From NCBI GenBank assembly GCA_033675265.1, contig JAUJYZ010001014.1, forward strand, positions 167,001 to 231,000: a stretch of 64,000 bases of DNA. The letters run 5' to 3'. The position numbers and the translations under genes were made by a program. Positions 34,660 to 44,499 of the stretch are shown piece by piece. Source of the stretch: Actinostola sp. cb2023. Taxonomy: Eukaryota > Cnidaria > Anthozoa > Actiniaria > Actinostolidae. A model generated the notes under the pieces. That model was not told the DNA's origin. It worked only from the letters and a program-made list of their open reading frames with translations, and did not search any database. Numbering within the stretch: the stretch's first letter is position 1; the number at the start of each line of letters is the position of its first letter.

Positions 34660-37600
34660 CTAAAAGAATGTGTGAGCCAAAAACCAACATAGCAAAATAA
34701 AATAAATGGTCAAGTCCTTTTCAAAATATGCTGTTGTGGACGCAACAAGGACAGACTGGGTAAATCCGTATCTTGATCCTGATTTTCCAGCAGTAGTCCT
34801 GGTAGTCCTTCGCAGTTTTCTGTCCGTTGTCTTTTCTGCCTGACCGTCCGTAACAATATCCGTAATATCTGGTGTATCTTCTACGTCTGTTGTCTGTAGT
34901 ACTGGATGCGCGTCTGGCGCATTACTTGTTCTAATAACAATAGCGACTTCGTCTTCATCTTCGCTGTCACTCTCTTCAGTCAGTGCACTAGTGTGTGTCT
35001 GTGTTCGTCTTCTTGCAAAGTCCTGTGGTTTAATGAGTGGACATTTGCGCATAAAGGAACGGCTTACTTTTCGTGGCTCCGCGTCTCCCTTATATAACTG
35101 AACTGTATATGCGGCGCCATCTTTGTCTGGAACTCCTATGACTCTATATAGGGTAGGGCTCCATGAATCTTGAATCTTGTTTCTTCCTTTCACTTTGTTT
35201 CTGAGATACACGAGTTGACCAATCTCTAGTGGGTCATCGAATGCTGTCTGGTCACTAGCCTTCTTGCGCCTTTCTGCAGCTTGTTCGAGATGCTCTCCTG
35301 CCTTGAGGTAAGCGTCTCTCAGGCGGGACATGTGTGTAGCCAGCCAGTCATTCTGGATCTCATCTTCAACATCCTCTTCTGCTCCTAACAACAGATCGAC
35401 AGGTAGTCGAGGTTCTCTGCAGAACATCAGGTAGTATGGCGAGTATCCGGTTGATGAATGGGGCGTTGCATTATATGCGTACAGCAGCTCCGGTAAATGC
35501 TCCGTCCATTTTCTCTTCTTGTGAGGCGGAAGAGATCTCAGAAGGTCATGCATCGTGCGATTAAATCTCTCGCATTGTGCATTACCTTGCGGGTGGTATG
35601 GTGTTGTTCGCGACTTCTTTATTCCGTACAATCCACACAGCTCCATGATTACCTCACTCTCAAAGTTACGTCCTTGGTCAGAATGGATGCGGTTAGGTAC
35701 GCCATATCGCATGAACCATTCCTTGAGTATCAGTTTAGCTGTTGTATTAGCCTTCTGATCCCTTGTCGGTATAGCTAAGGTGAACTTGGTGAATACGTCA
35801 GTCATTACGAGCACATTTTCTCGTCCATCACTCGCTGGTTCCAGGAGAGTGAAATCTACAGCCAGAACTTCCAATGGTTTTGTTGCCAAGAGGTTTCCCA
35901 TTGGTGGTCTGATGCGTGGCAGTGGCATTTTGGATAACGTGCAACACTCACATTTCTTTATCCAAACATCTACATCACTGTGTAGTCCAGGCCAGTAACA
36001 CCTTCTGCGCAGCAGCTGAGATGTCCTTTCAACTCCTTGGTGTCCCATCTGATCATGTAAACTCTGCATGACGTTGTCTCTCAACACAGTGGGTACAACA
36101 AGCTGTCTGAGTTGTCCATGGTTTGGATCTTGTACGACTCTGTACAGCACTCCAGCCTCCAGTTGCATCCTATCCCACTGGCGTAGCATGGATATGGATT
36201 TGCTAGGCATACCCCTTCGCTCACGGAAGTTTGGTTTTCTTCCCTCTTTCCAGTATTTCAGGAATTGGCTTATTGTTGCATCACTGTTCTGCATCTCAGT
36301 AAGTTCAGCTTTAGAGTGCGAAGGAAACGCTGTAGTAGCAGGTACACCACTCTCTTTCTCTTTCTCATGTGTGACTTGTCTATCAAGTCCAATGTCTCTA
36401 TGAGTGTCTATTCTATTGTTCTGGGCTTCCTGTGATTGAGAATTCACACAGGCATACCGCAGCTCAACAGGTATTGTAGTAGTCGGTTGTGCTAGTATAC
36501 TCTCTATGGCTGTATAACCGTCTTCTTCATTCACAACTGGTTCCTTTCCTACTGGGTTTCGCGAGAGTCCGTCAGCATTTGCATTACTCTTGCCACTTCG
36601 GAACGTTATGGTGAAGTCAAACAATGCTAGCTGTGCAGCCCATCGTTGCTCCAATGCTCCTAACTTTGCCGTGTTGAGGTACTTGAGCGGGTTGTTATCC
36701 GTGTACACCACAAATTTTGAACCAAGGAGGTACGATCTGAATTTCTCAGTGACTGCCCACTTTAACGCCAATAGCTCAAGCTTCATTGAACTATAGTTAG
36801 TTGGATTCCTCTCTGTACTGGCCAAACGTCTGCTTGCATAGGCGATACCTCTGCGCTGACCATCTTGGTCTTGTGATAACACAGCACCTAAACCTTCATT
36901 ACTCGTGTCTGTTTCAACGACGAATGGCTTAGAGAAATCCACGTAACCAAGCACAGGCGGCGATGTCAACTTTTCCTTCAACGTATCAAAGGGTTTCTGA
37001 CAGTTCGAGTTCCAACGTTGTGTGAAGGGGATCTTGAGCTTTCGATGTTCCTTCAATTCTTTCAAGCAGGTGTTTACAAGTTCGTGCAATGGTCCTGCTA
37101 TGGCAGCAAAGTTCTTGCAGAATCTCCTGTAATACCCCACAAATCCAAGAAATGATCTTAGCTCCTTTACAGTGGTTGGTGTCTTCCACTCCCTTACTGC
37201 TGCAGTCTTTTCCGGGTCTGTAGTGATGCCTTCAGCTGACAACAAATGTCCGACATACGTTACTTCACGCTTAAGAAAGTGGCACTTATCGGGTTGTAAT
37301 GTAAGTCCATGTTCTCTTAGCCGGTTGAAAAGTTTTTCAAGTCTCTCGAGATGTTCTTCAAACGTACCGGAGTACACTACGATGTCGTCCAGATACACAA
37401 GAAGCAACACATAGACCATGTCACTAAGACAACGTTGCATTAATCTGGAAAACGTCGATGGAGCATTTTTTAGCCCAAACGGCATGCGGTTGTATTCAAA
37501 TAATCCAAACGGGCAAGAGAAAGCAGTTTTTGGCCTGTCCTCTGTATCCATGGCAACTTGATTAAAGCCACTAGCCAAGTCTAAAGTTGAGAACCACTTA

Positions 37601-38901
37601 GCGTCAGTTATCGACGTAATACTCTCTTCAATACGCGGCAACGGAAATGCGTCCTTAACAGTTTTTTCGTTAAGTTTTCTGTAATCCACACAGAGTCTGA
37701 GTGAACCATTTTTCTTTCGTACTAATACGATAGGTGACGCAAAAGGGCTATAACTTTCCCTTATGATGTTCCGGTCCAGCAACTTCTTTATGTGTTCTCT
37801 CACTTCCTGGTACTGATTGGGCGGAATCCTACGATATGGTTGACATACTGGTTCATCATCCACCGTTCGTATCTTGTGTTTTACTGTTTCAGTATATCCA
37901 AGATCCTCATCCTCCTTTGCAAACAAATCAGCGTGCTTACGTAGCAGGTCATAAAGTTTTAGTCGCTGCTCGTTAGTACAGTCAATGTTTGATAGATCAA
38001 CAGGACATGCAAAGTCCGAAGACACATCAGTCTTCTCATCAGACTCCAATTCCTTTAAGCAGACCATTTCCTCGTTAACCGACACCCTTTTGAAGTCAAC
38101 TTTATCACTGGGGACTACACAATTCTCAACTGAGTGGACGACTCCAATCCTTGTCCGAGGGTTTAGGAACACATCCTCCCTTCCAAGATTTGCCACTCTG
38201 ATGTACATGCGTCCTCCAATTACTGTCGTTACAGTATTGACAACAACAATGTCTCCTGGTAATGACCAGCTTACAGGTTCCACTAAGGCGGTGTAATCCA
38301 TTTTCCCGCCATTCAAGCCTGTTGCTTGAATGACTGAAACTGATTCAGCAGGAATCCTGACTTTATTTTTACCTGCAACTTTGGCGAATCCTATTACTGA
38401 CGTAGATGATTCACAAATATCCAGTTGTAGAACACCTTTCCACTCCTCACTTAGATTGTCCTTATAATCAGTGTCCGTAATCATGTCCTTTAGTTTAGAT
38501 ATGATATTCATGCCAACAAGCCCTGGCACAACTTGTTTCCTTTGTCTTGCGTCTTTGCCTTCAGGATCCTTTACGACGAGTATACCCCTTTGGGCAACAT
38601 TAATGCCTAGAGCACACACATCGAGTTCAAAGTAACCCACATAGGGTATGTCCAACCCGTTAGCAGCAGTAAGCGTTAGCCAGCCGCTGGTGCACAGAAG
38701 ATCTTTTCCTTGAAAATGTTTTTTAAAGAAACTCTCCGTAATGGTTGACACTTCAGAACCTGAATCTAGTAGACAATTGACTTGCACTCCACCCATCTCA
38801 ACGACTACGACAGGACATCTTCCTACAGCTCTCTCGTAGATGTCTTTGGGAGAAGTAACAATCGATGAGCCAGAACTGCCCCCTCCTGACGCTTGACTCA
38901 T
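34660..38901 (-). CDS. pol: Gypsy Pol polyprotein (protease, RT, RNase H, integrase)
   Basis: Open over 1413 codons. Protease has D46-S-G in LLDSGSEV. Reverse transcriptase has D441 in STLDLASGF and the YLDD box at 503-506. RNase H shows D665, E709, D735 and a late D777. A linker leads to integrase with zinc ligands H949, H954, C984, C987 and catalytic D1016, D1075, E1111 (35 residues between the last two). A GPY/F-like region follows, then an acidic tail with a hydrophobic end. No chromodomain seen. The frame opens at 38943, after TAA, overlaps the end of gag by about 28 nt in the -1 frame and has ATG at 38901. So expression could use frameshifting or re-initiation; there is no ideal slippery heptamer. 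All key residues are present, so the enzyme may be active. Confidence 0.95.
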   Translation of the reverse strand: MSQASGGGSSGSSIVTSPKDIYERAVGRCPVVVVEMGGVQVNCLLDSGSEVSTITESFFKKHFQGKDLLCTSGWLTLTAANGLDIPYVGYFELDVCALGINVAQRGILVVKDPEGKDARQRKQVVPGLVGMNIISKLKDMITDTDYKDNLSEEWKGVLQLDICESSTSVIGFAKVAGKNKVRIPAESVSVIQATGLNGGKMDYTALVEPVSWSLPGDIVVVNTVTTVIGGRMYIRVANLGREDVFLNPRTRIGVVHSVENCVVPSDKVDFKRVSVNEEMVCLKELESDEKTDVSSDFACPVDLSNIDCTNEQRLKLYDLLRKHADLFAKEDEDLGYTETVKHKIRTVDDEPVCQPYRRIPPNQYQEVREHIKKLLDRNIIRESYSPFASPIVLVRKKNGSLRLCVDYRKLNEKTVKDAFPLPRIEESITSITDAKWFSTLDLASGFNQVAMDTEDRPKTAFSCPFGLFEYNRMPFGLKNAPSTFSRLMQRCLSDMVYVLLLVYLDDIVVYSGTFEEHLERLEKLFNRLREHGLTLQPDKCHFLKREVTYVGHLLSAEGITTDPEKTAAVREWKTPTTVKELRSFLGFVGYYRRFCKNFAAIAGPLHELVNTCLKELKEHRKLKIPFTQRWNSNCQKPFDTLKEKLTSPPVLGYVDFSKPFVVETDTSNEGLGAVLSQDQDGQRRGIAYASRRLASTERNPTNYSSMKLELLALKWAVTEKFRSYLLGSKFVVYTDNNPLKYLNTAKLGALEQRWAAQLALFDFTITFRSGKSNANADGLSRNPVGKEPVVNEEDGYTAIESILAQPTTTIPVELRYACVNSQSQEAQNNRIDTHRDIGLDRQVTHEKEKESGVPATTAFPSHSKAELTEMQNSDATISQFLKYWKEGRKPNFRERRGMPSKSISMLRQWDRMQLEAGVLYRVVQDPNHGQLRQLVVPTVLRDNVMQSLHDQMGHQGVERTSQLLRRRCYWPGLHSDVDVWIKKCECCTLSKMPLPRIRPPMGNLLATKPLEVLAVDFTLLEPASDGRENVLVMTDVFTKFTLAIPTRDQKANTTAKLILKEWFMRYGVPNRIHSDQGRNFESEVIMELCGLYGIKKSRTTPYHPQGNAQCERFNRTMHDLLRSLPPHKKRKWTEHLPELLYAYNATPHSSTGYSPYYLMFCREPRLPVDLLLGAEEDVEDEIQNDWLATHMSRLRDAYLKAGEHLEQAAERRKKASDQTAFDDPLEIGQLVYLRNKVKGRNKIQDSWSPTLYRVIGVPDKDGAAYTVQLYKGDAEPRKVSRSFMRKCPLIKPQDFARRRTQTHTSALTEESDSEDEDEVAIVIRTSNAPDAHPVLQTTDVEDTPDITDIVTDGQAEKTTDRKLRRTTRTTAGKSGSRYGFTQSVLVASTTAYFEKDLTIYFILLCWFLAHTFF

Positions 38902-38915
38902 AGCGACAGGGGGTG

Positions 38916-39956
38916 CTAGTTTGACGGTGGCTTGGGTTCCTGATTAGTTGCTTGCTCACTAGCACTCGCATATTTCTTTGTATCTTTACGACCATCACCT
39001 TGCGTATCCGGCTCTTTCTGCGTGCAATTACGGGCAAAATGTCCAGGTTTCCGACATTTGTAACACAGTTGTCCCTGCGGTTTTCTCTCAGGTGACGACT
39101 TCAGTCGAGCCACAGCAGCAGTTAACTCTTTTATAGCCTCCTGCTGTTGTTGCAACATTTTGGCAAGGTCACGCAATGTTGAATCCTGCGGGTCTTTCCC
39201 TTGAAGTATACAACTTTCAGCCTTGACCTCCGAAGTACTTGTGGTATTTCTGAAACCCTGGGTTGCGTGAGGCGACTTTTCTTCTTCCTCAGACCAGCTT
39301 ATTCCTTCTTCTCGAATGTCCAGAAAAGAAATACCAGGTCGCACTCTTATACTGCGTTTAAGTTCCTTCCGCAGTAAAGCGTCACGCACGTTGTCCGCAA
39401 ATTGATCACGTAGCATGGTGTCCGAGTCCGCCGAACACTTCGTGTCCTTTTTCACAACACGAGTCCACAGTTCACTTAAAGCGTGTGAAAATTATCTTAG
39501 ACTCTCTCCGTCCTTCTGTCTTCGATCGTAAAATGCCTTCAAGAGTTGCGGCTTCGAGCGTTTTTCGCCGAAAGCATCGCCAAGGATTTCGAACACTTTC
39601 TTGGGATCTCTCCTATCCTCCTCTGGGTAGACTTTCAACTCTTCTTTCGCAGCTCCTTCTAGATGTGAGGTGATGAAGTCAAGCTGCTCAGCCTTGCTCA
39701 TGTCCCTTGCTCCGATTATTGTCTTGACTTCCTCAATGAATTCCTCAATCGTCTGTTCACTAGAGCCATCCTTCGGTCTTCCAGAGAATGTTTTTATCTT
39801 TCTTTCTCGTGGAACGACAACAAACTGACGCTTGACTCCACTTGAACGTGATGGATTCTGTAGGTCTTCAAGGGCCTTCTTCGCTACCTCCTGTTCTTTC
39901 AGCAACAGTTCGACCTTCTCTTGTAGGGTCTTTGCATCATCAGCAGACAGAGACAT
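38916..39956 (-). pseudogene. gag: Gypsy Gag, interrupted by one stop
   Basis: From ATG at 39956 the frame runs 154 codons of coil and capsid-like sequence to TAA (39492-39494). It is then open in the same frame to 38916, including a CCHC zinc knuckle CYKCRKPGHFARNC (C-x2-C-x4-H-x4-C) near the C-terminus. The stop lies inside the capsid region, between ESLR and FSHALSELW, so it is a single nonsense change, not a programmed readthrough point as far as can be seen. Full length would be about 346 codons. Gag supplies the particle; this copy would need a helper to move, or the stop may be a sequencing or assembly error. Confidence 0.85.
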
Positions 39957-40015
39957 CTTTGTTTTACTTTCGCCCTCAACAATAATTTTATTACACTACT
40001 TAACACAATCTTACA

Positions 40016-40033
40016 ATCCTGCTCGCGACGCCA
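40016..40033 (-). other. Primer-binding site
   Basis: On the minus strand TGGCGTCGCGAGCAGGAT begins four bases after the 5' LTR. The complementary tRNA 3' end would be CCTGCTCGCGACGCCA, close to the 3' ends of animal serine tRNAs (from memory), so a tRNA-Ser primer is likely. Confidence 0.7.
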
Positions 40034-40037
40034 AAAA

Positions 40038-40787
40038 TGTGACCAAGTGATCTTTTTACGATTGTAAGACGAGTGAAGCAAAGTAATTTAACAACTGCTT
40101 TATTGACAAAAGTTAACTCAGGGTAAACCAATGGTATAAACTAAGGGTAAACTAAGGGCGAAAGTAATACGCTAAAATATACAATGTTGAAAAGCATAAT
40201 TAGAATCAATCTTTGTACTAAACAATAACTAATACTACACGTATCACAGTCCTCAATAGCGATCACATACAAGCGATTTACATAGTTTAAACTGAATAGA
40301 ATACTAGCGGCGACAATACGAAGTCAATATTACTGAATCTAAAAGTAATCTGTTACATACCAATTAACACTTGAGGTGCTAGTCTAAAGAGATTTCGTTG
40401 ATTATTGCCTTCACTTGACTTGATCTTGTCTCGCTTCAAACTGGACTGATTTAGCTATGAAAGCTCACTTCTTAAATATGCTTTGGAAAAGCTATGTACG
40501 CTAAAGAATGCTAAATAACTTGGTAAACAACGGAAACACGCAATTATACGCCCTGGCTTAGCAATTCACGTAGTAGGAATCACGTAAGGGAAAAATGCGT
40601 AAGAACGAAGGTTCTTGACACGCATTTATGCCATCTTTGTGATAACAGGATTATCTTATCCACATCGCGTGTAGCACGTTCGTGTCACGCCTAGTGTTAC
40701 GTCTACTGACAGGAACTCACGTAATCTATGTTTGGCACGCGCTTCTAACTATAAACGAAATAACTACTAAAACTTGACATGGTCACA
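40038..40787 (-). repeat. 5' LTR of the gypsy element
   Basis: 750 bp, matching the 3' LTR at all but two positions noticed. It should carry the element's promoter and polyadenylation signals; I did not identify a convincing TATA box. Confidence 0.95.
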
Positions 40788-40791
40788 CACG

Positions 40792-41060
40792 TGATATAAA
40801 AGGTCAAGGTACTAAAGCCATAAGGCACAGCCCCAGGAGGAGTAGTTAGATAACACAACATGCAGTGGAAACGTTTAACAAATGAGTGAGTCTATCTGTT
40901 AGCTCTTTAAAATCGGCTTGACTAACCGAATGTGTTGGTGGATTCATTACAGTCTGTTTTTTGGTTTTACACGGCTTACAAATTAAATGTTGTGTTTCTC
41001 CAGAGGCCGTGCTGCGTGTACGTGGGCGATTAAGGGTGAAAAATTTGTAGACAAACTGGT
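40792..41060 (-). pseudogene. Other flank of the split ORF, then noncoding
   Basis: About 27 codons next to the gypsy element (40792-40875) are open in the same phase as the flank at 33696-33850, supporting insertion into one reading frame. Beyond that no frame is supported. Confidence 0.4.
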
Positions 41061-41275
41061 ACTATCACTCAGATTACTTCATGAAACATAGAATTGGAAA
41101 AAAAAATTAGAAACTGAGCATAAGAGATGATGGATTACGGTTTTGCCGGTATTATCAAAATTATTACTGGTACTATCACTCAGATTACTTCATGAAACAT
41201 AGAATTGGAAAAAAAAATTAGAAACTGAGCATAAGAGATGATGGATTACGGTTTTGCCGGTATTATCAAAATTAT
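41061..41275 (+). repeat. Two tandem copies of a 107-bp segment
   Basis: TACTATCACTCAGATTACTT to ATCAAAATTATT is repeated head to tail. The last part of each copy is the env signal-peptide region on the minus strand, so the duplication is within an env fragment. Confidence 0.85.
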
Positions 41276-41345
41276 TGGTTTTAACAATTACAGCAGTGCT
41301 TAGCATTAAGAGGAGAAAGAGGATCATGGTGGTTTGCTGCAAAAT
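41230..41345 (-). pseudogene. Fragment of the env start (signal-peptide region)
   Basis: Matches the first 35 or so codons of the env copy at 33447, with a small deletion before the body. The rest of env is absent here. Confidence 0.6.
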
Positions 41346-41819
41346 AAATGAGAAAAACAAATTTATAGGTATATGTTATAACCATAAATTTAAATTTTAT
41401 ATTTTAATATTGTAACCTGAATCGAATTTCAGTTGGGGGATCCTTGTGTAACACAAGGCCAAACTGCAATTGTCATTGGTATAAATGTAACATTGATGCT
41501 CAACGAGCATATCTATTATAAAGGTCTCTGATAAGTTCCTGGTGAAGGCACAATCAGAAAAGCGCTGCGACATGAGACATAAATACCACGTATATCAAGA
41601 CGCAGGCCTAAATGTTTTGTCAAAAAGTAGGGCGTAGGCACAAGTGGGGGGGGTACTCGAAGTTCACACAACCAAGCTGTGCGCGGGGGGGTTTGATGAC
41701 CGGCTCTAGAGTTTTTTTCACTCAGAGAAACAGCACCGATGGTTGTGGGTCTGAAACTCAGGGGGAAACAGGAGATCAGGTTAAAAACTACTACGTTTTG
41801 ACAAGGTCAGATTTAGCAG
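41346..41819. other. No gene recognised
   Basis: Begins with the env-element spacer. 41560-41820 is not seen elsewhere in the window; a G-rich patch lies near 41645-41695. No supported gene. Confidence 0.45.
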
Positions 41820-43125
41820 GCAGAGCATCTCTGACATTCGAAAACAACTCTATGTGAAGTTAGTGGTAGTGGTGTTATAACAACGTTACGATCAGATGAT
41901 CATACGCAGTGTAGTAGCGTGGCTGATACTAAATAGAAGCGTGGTTGCTTTATAAGTGTAGGGAGTTGTATACGTGTGTAATCATAAAATCCATAAACTG
42001 AGGTGAAAAATATCGCAGATCACCAAGATAAAAATGGACTTGTTTCTTGGACTTGAATTTGAAAGGGCGGGCACCAGTGAATTCACGACCTTGTGGAGCG
42101 TTTAGCAAAAGGCATCGCAAGAACAAACACGTTTCTGTCTGACGGACAACAAATCACAGTTTGCCGCTTTGCTTCACATCGTGGTAGAAAATAGTAAAGC
42201 CGTGTAATTAAAAGACTTAGAGCGGACAGTTTAAATCAGCCAGCTGGAACTATTCTCTCTTCGTCTTGTCATGCCTTCTTGTTTCTCTTGCTCTCTTGAA
42301 TGCAAAATCAAGATGGCTCCCTTGCCTCGTTTGTTGTTGTTTTGCGATTGTTATAAACCCACACAATGGGGAAAGCCACGCTAACTGTATTGTGAGAAGA
42401 AATCATGCTTAAAGTTAATGAACGTTTGAATTACCAGTCCGATTGTCGTGGGCCTTAACTGATGACATTCATTTCAGATAGTATCTTTACGGCAAGGGAT
42501 GATGGGAAGGCAAGTGGCGACGCAGTAGATAGAGGAGGGAGGACAGATGCGCCGAACCAGGCGCAGAGGCGCGGCCGAGGAGGGGGCCGGGCGGCAGAGG
42601 CGCAGAAGACCTGAAGAAGAAAATCTCATCATAGGCCTCCCGATGCCTGCTCCTGTTGTGCGAGGACAAGGGTCAGGGGCCCACCAACCGATTCAGCTCT
42701 CCAACACCTAACTAGAGCACACAAAACTGCCCGCCAAAAACTGAAGCACTACAGAAAATGGACGTCAGCGAACGTGAACCTTCCCAAGCTTCACGTGGAG
42801 AGAGAAACCGAAAAATCGAGGAAGATTCAGCGAACTGTGTTACTAGGCCATCCGGTCTTGATAAGAAAGGTTCTGCTGGAACAGTGATAGCTTTATCCTC
42901 CAATTGCTTTTGTTGGAAAACTAGAGCAGCTTTTTTTTGTTACAAGGGGTCTTCAGAAACTGAGCTGGCTCGGAGAGCAGACTTTGAGCATATTTCAATT
43001 CCCGATGGTGAGGCCGTGGAGCAAAAGATAGTCATTATCCCGATGGTGAGGCCGTGGAGATAGTCATTACCCTTACCAATGAACTGCCACAGGATCAATT
43101 CAGTAACAAAGAAGTTTAAAAAACT
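41820..43125 (+). pseudogene. PIWI N-terminal exon unit, copy A (heavily degraded)
   Basis: Homologous to the 1327-bp unit P from its leader through the exon (ATG near 42499), but with a small insertion every 15-40 bp, such as GGACAAGGG for GGAAGGG and AAGCTTCACGTGG for AAGCACGTGG. About 145 bp of the N-domain, from the YQYNFSF region to the FLPRKLPD region, are replaced by about 70 bp of unrelated sequence. A 46-bp stretch with CCCGATGGTGAGGCCGTGGA is then duplicated in tandem. No frame survives. The next 5 kb (module M1) is not degraded in this way. Confidence 0.75.
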
Positions 43126-43682
43126 GATATAACTATGATATAATGTGTTTATTGAGCAAAAACCGTGTAGAATACGTAGATTGTACGTGTTGGGATGTAT
43201 CACAGATAGATTATAAAGATAAAAGTGATATAATGTGTTTATTGAGCAAAAACCGGTGTAGAATACGTACATTCAAGCGAAGATTTTATCCGTCTATTTT
43301 TCATATCTTACCTCTACAATCCAGATATCCGTTTCCAGATACCTGAATTCTATGGTGGTGAGATACAATGGCATATTTTCTTTTTAATTTGACGTTCAAT
43401 TTCTATGACAAAGAGAAATTATTCAATCAACATTGCGCGCAACATTGCTGGCAATTTTGTTGCAGCGTGTGTCGACCTGTGCAACATGTTGCGCGCTATT
43501 GAATAGCGTGTTGGAATGTTTCAGATATAGATTATAAAGATAAAAGTGATATAATGTGTTTATTGAGCAAAAACCGTGTAGAATAAGTAGATTGTACGTG
43601 TTGGGATGTATCACAGATAGATTATAAAGATAAAAGTGATATAATGTGTTTATTGAGCAAAAACCGTGTAGAATACGTAGCA
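43126..43682 (+). repeat. Minisatellite-like repeats in M1
   Basis: A unit of about 91 bp with GATATAATGTGTTTATTGAG, CAAAAACCGTGTAGAATACG and a GATAGATTATAAAGATAAAA end occurs four times, in two pairs. About 300 bp of other sequence separates the pairs, including palindromic TTGCGCGCAACA / TGTTGCGCGC. Reading frames across it on both strands are repeat translations. Confidence 0.75.
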
Positions 43683-44433
43683 TCACTTTTCTCTTCATCA
43701 AGACTATTTACCAAGTCTTCTACTGAATACATGAAATTCCATACACAGGACGTGACTAGATAAACGATCGCTTCTACAATAATAATACTGATTGTATAAA
43801 CAAAATCTAACCGTATTTTACTAGCATTTAACACAATGAAACAAAACAAAAGAATGACGATATTTACTGTGAGGACTGTAAGAGCCACATGTGTTGAATA
43901 AGTAGTTTTCCAGTTGCTTCGTTGACGATCATCTTTCGCTTCATCCAATATGGCGACTCGTTTCAGGTCATCAAGTCCAAGATCAATCTTGCTCGTGCTT
44001 TTCTTGCAATCAGAGTAGTTATTTTCAGCTTCAGACTGAGAGTTCGTTGTTAAGTCATTAGTCATTGTTTTTGTCATTTTGTTCGTAGTTTGTGTGTTCA
44101 CAGTTTTCTCATTTGCTTTTGATATTTCATAACATTTTGACTTTAAGACTTTTTCAGATTTTTCAGATATGATTTGGAGTCCGCGGAACGACATGGTCCG
44201 AAAACGCTCCACATCTTTTAGAGTAGGTCTACCGCGCTAACGGTGTGTGAGTTTGTATGTGAGATGAGCGCGTGTTAGACATACTTTCGTTCAAATGGTT
44301 TTTTCTCACGATCACAAGACAACATAACCTTCCTTCGACAAGGTTTGTGAAGAAAGAGGACGATGTGCGATGTCTCGTGTTGAAGAAGCCATTCCTCTTG
44401 CCCCAATCCCCGCGCCAACAAACAAGGAACGCC
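43622..44433 (-). pseudogene. Unrecognised two-membrane-segment protein, copy in M1
   Basis: The last ORF (196 codons) has a charged, Ser/Asn/Lys-rich N-terminal half and two hydrophobic segments (TVLTVNIVILLFCFIV and YTISIIIVEAIVYLV) separated by about 10 residues, a hairpin-like membrane topology. Upstream, a frame starting MASSTRDIAHRP would extend it, but in this copy two extra bases near 44315 put it out of frame. The C-terminal end runs into the minisatellite; one extra A near 43692 gives this copy a different tail from the others. No family recognised. Confidence 0.5.
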
Positions 44434-44499
44434 TGTAATGTGACATGTCGATTTGAAGCCTAAGAAGACGAACAAACTGCATTTTTAGAGTCGGGGCTT

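Larger units (their letters stand above)
33851..40787 (-). mobile_element. Ty3/gypsy LTR retrotransposon, nearly complete
   Basis: A 6937-bp element on the minus strand: 5' LTR 40038-40787, primer-binding site, gag, pol, polypurine tract, 3' LTR 33851-34600. It is flanked by a 4-bp duplication CACG (33847-33850 and 40788-40791). LTR ends form TGTGACC...GGTCACA. Domain order protease, reverse transcriptase, RNase H, integrase is that of Ty3/gypsy. The two LTRs differ at two positions I could find, so insertion is recent. No env of its own. Confidence 0.95.

Noticed and set aside
41612..41857. 81-codon plus-strand ORF
   Set aside because: No domain, G-rich low-complexity start, and it runs into the leader of PIWI copy A.
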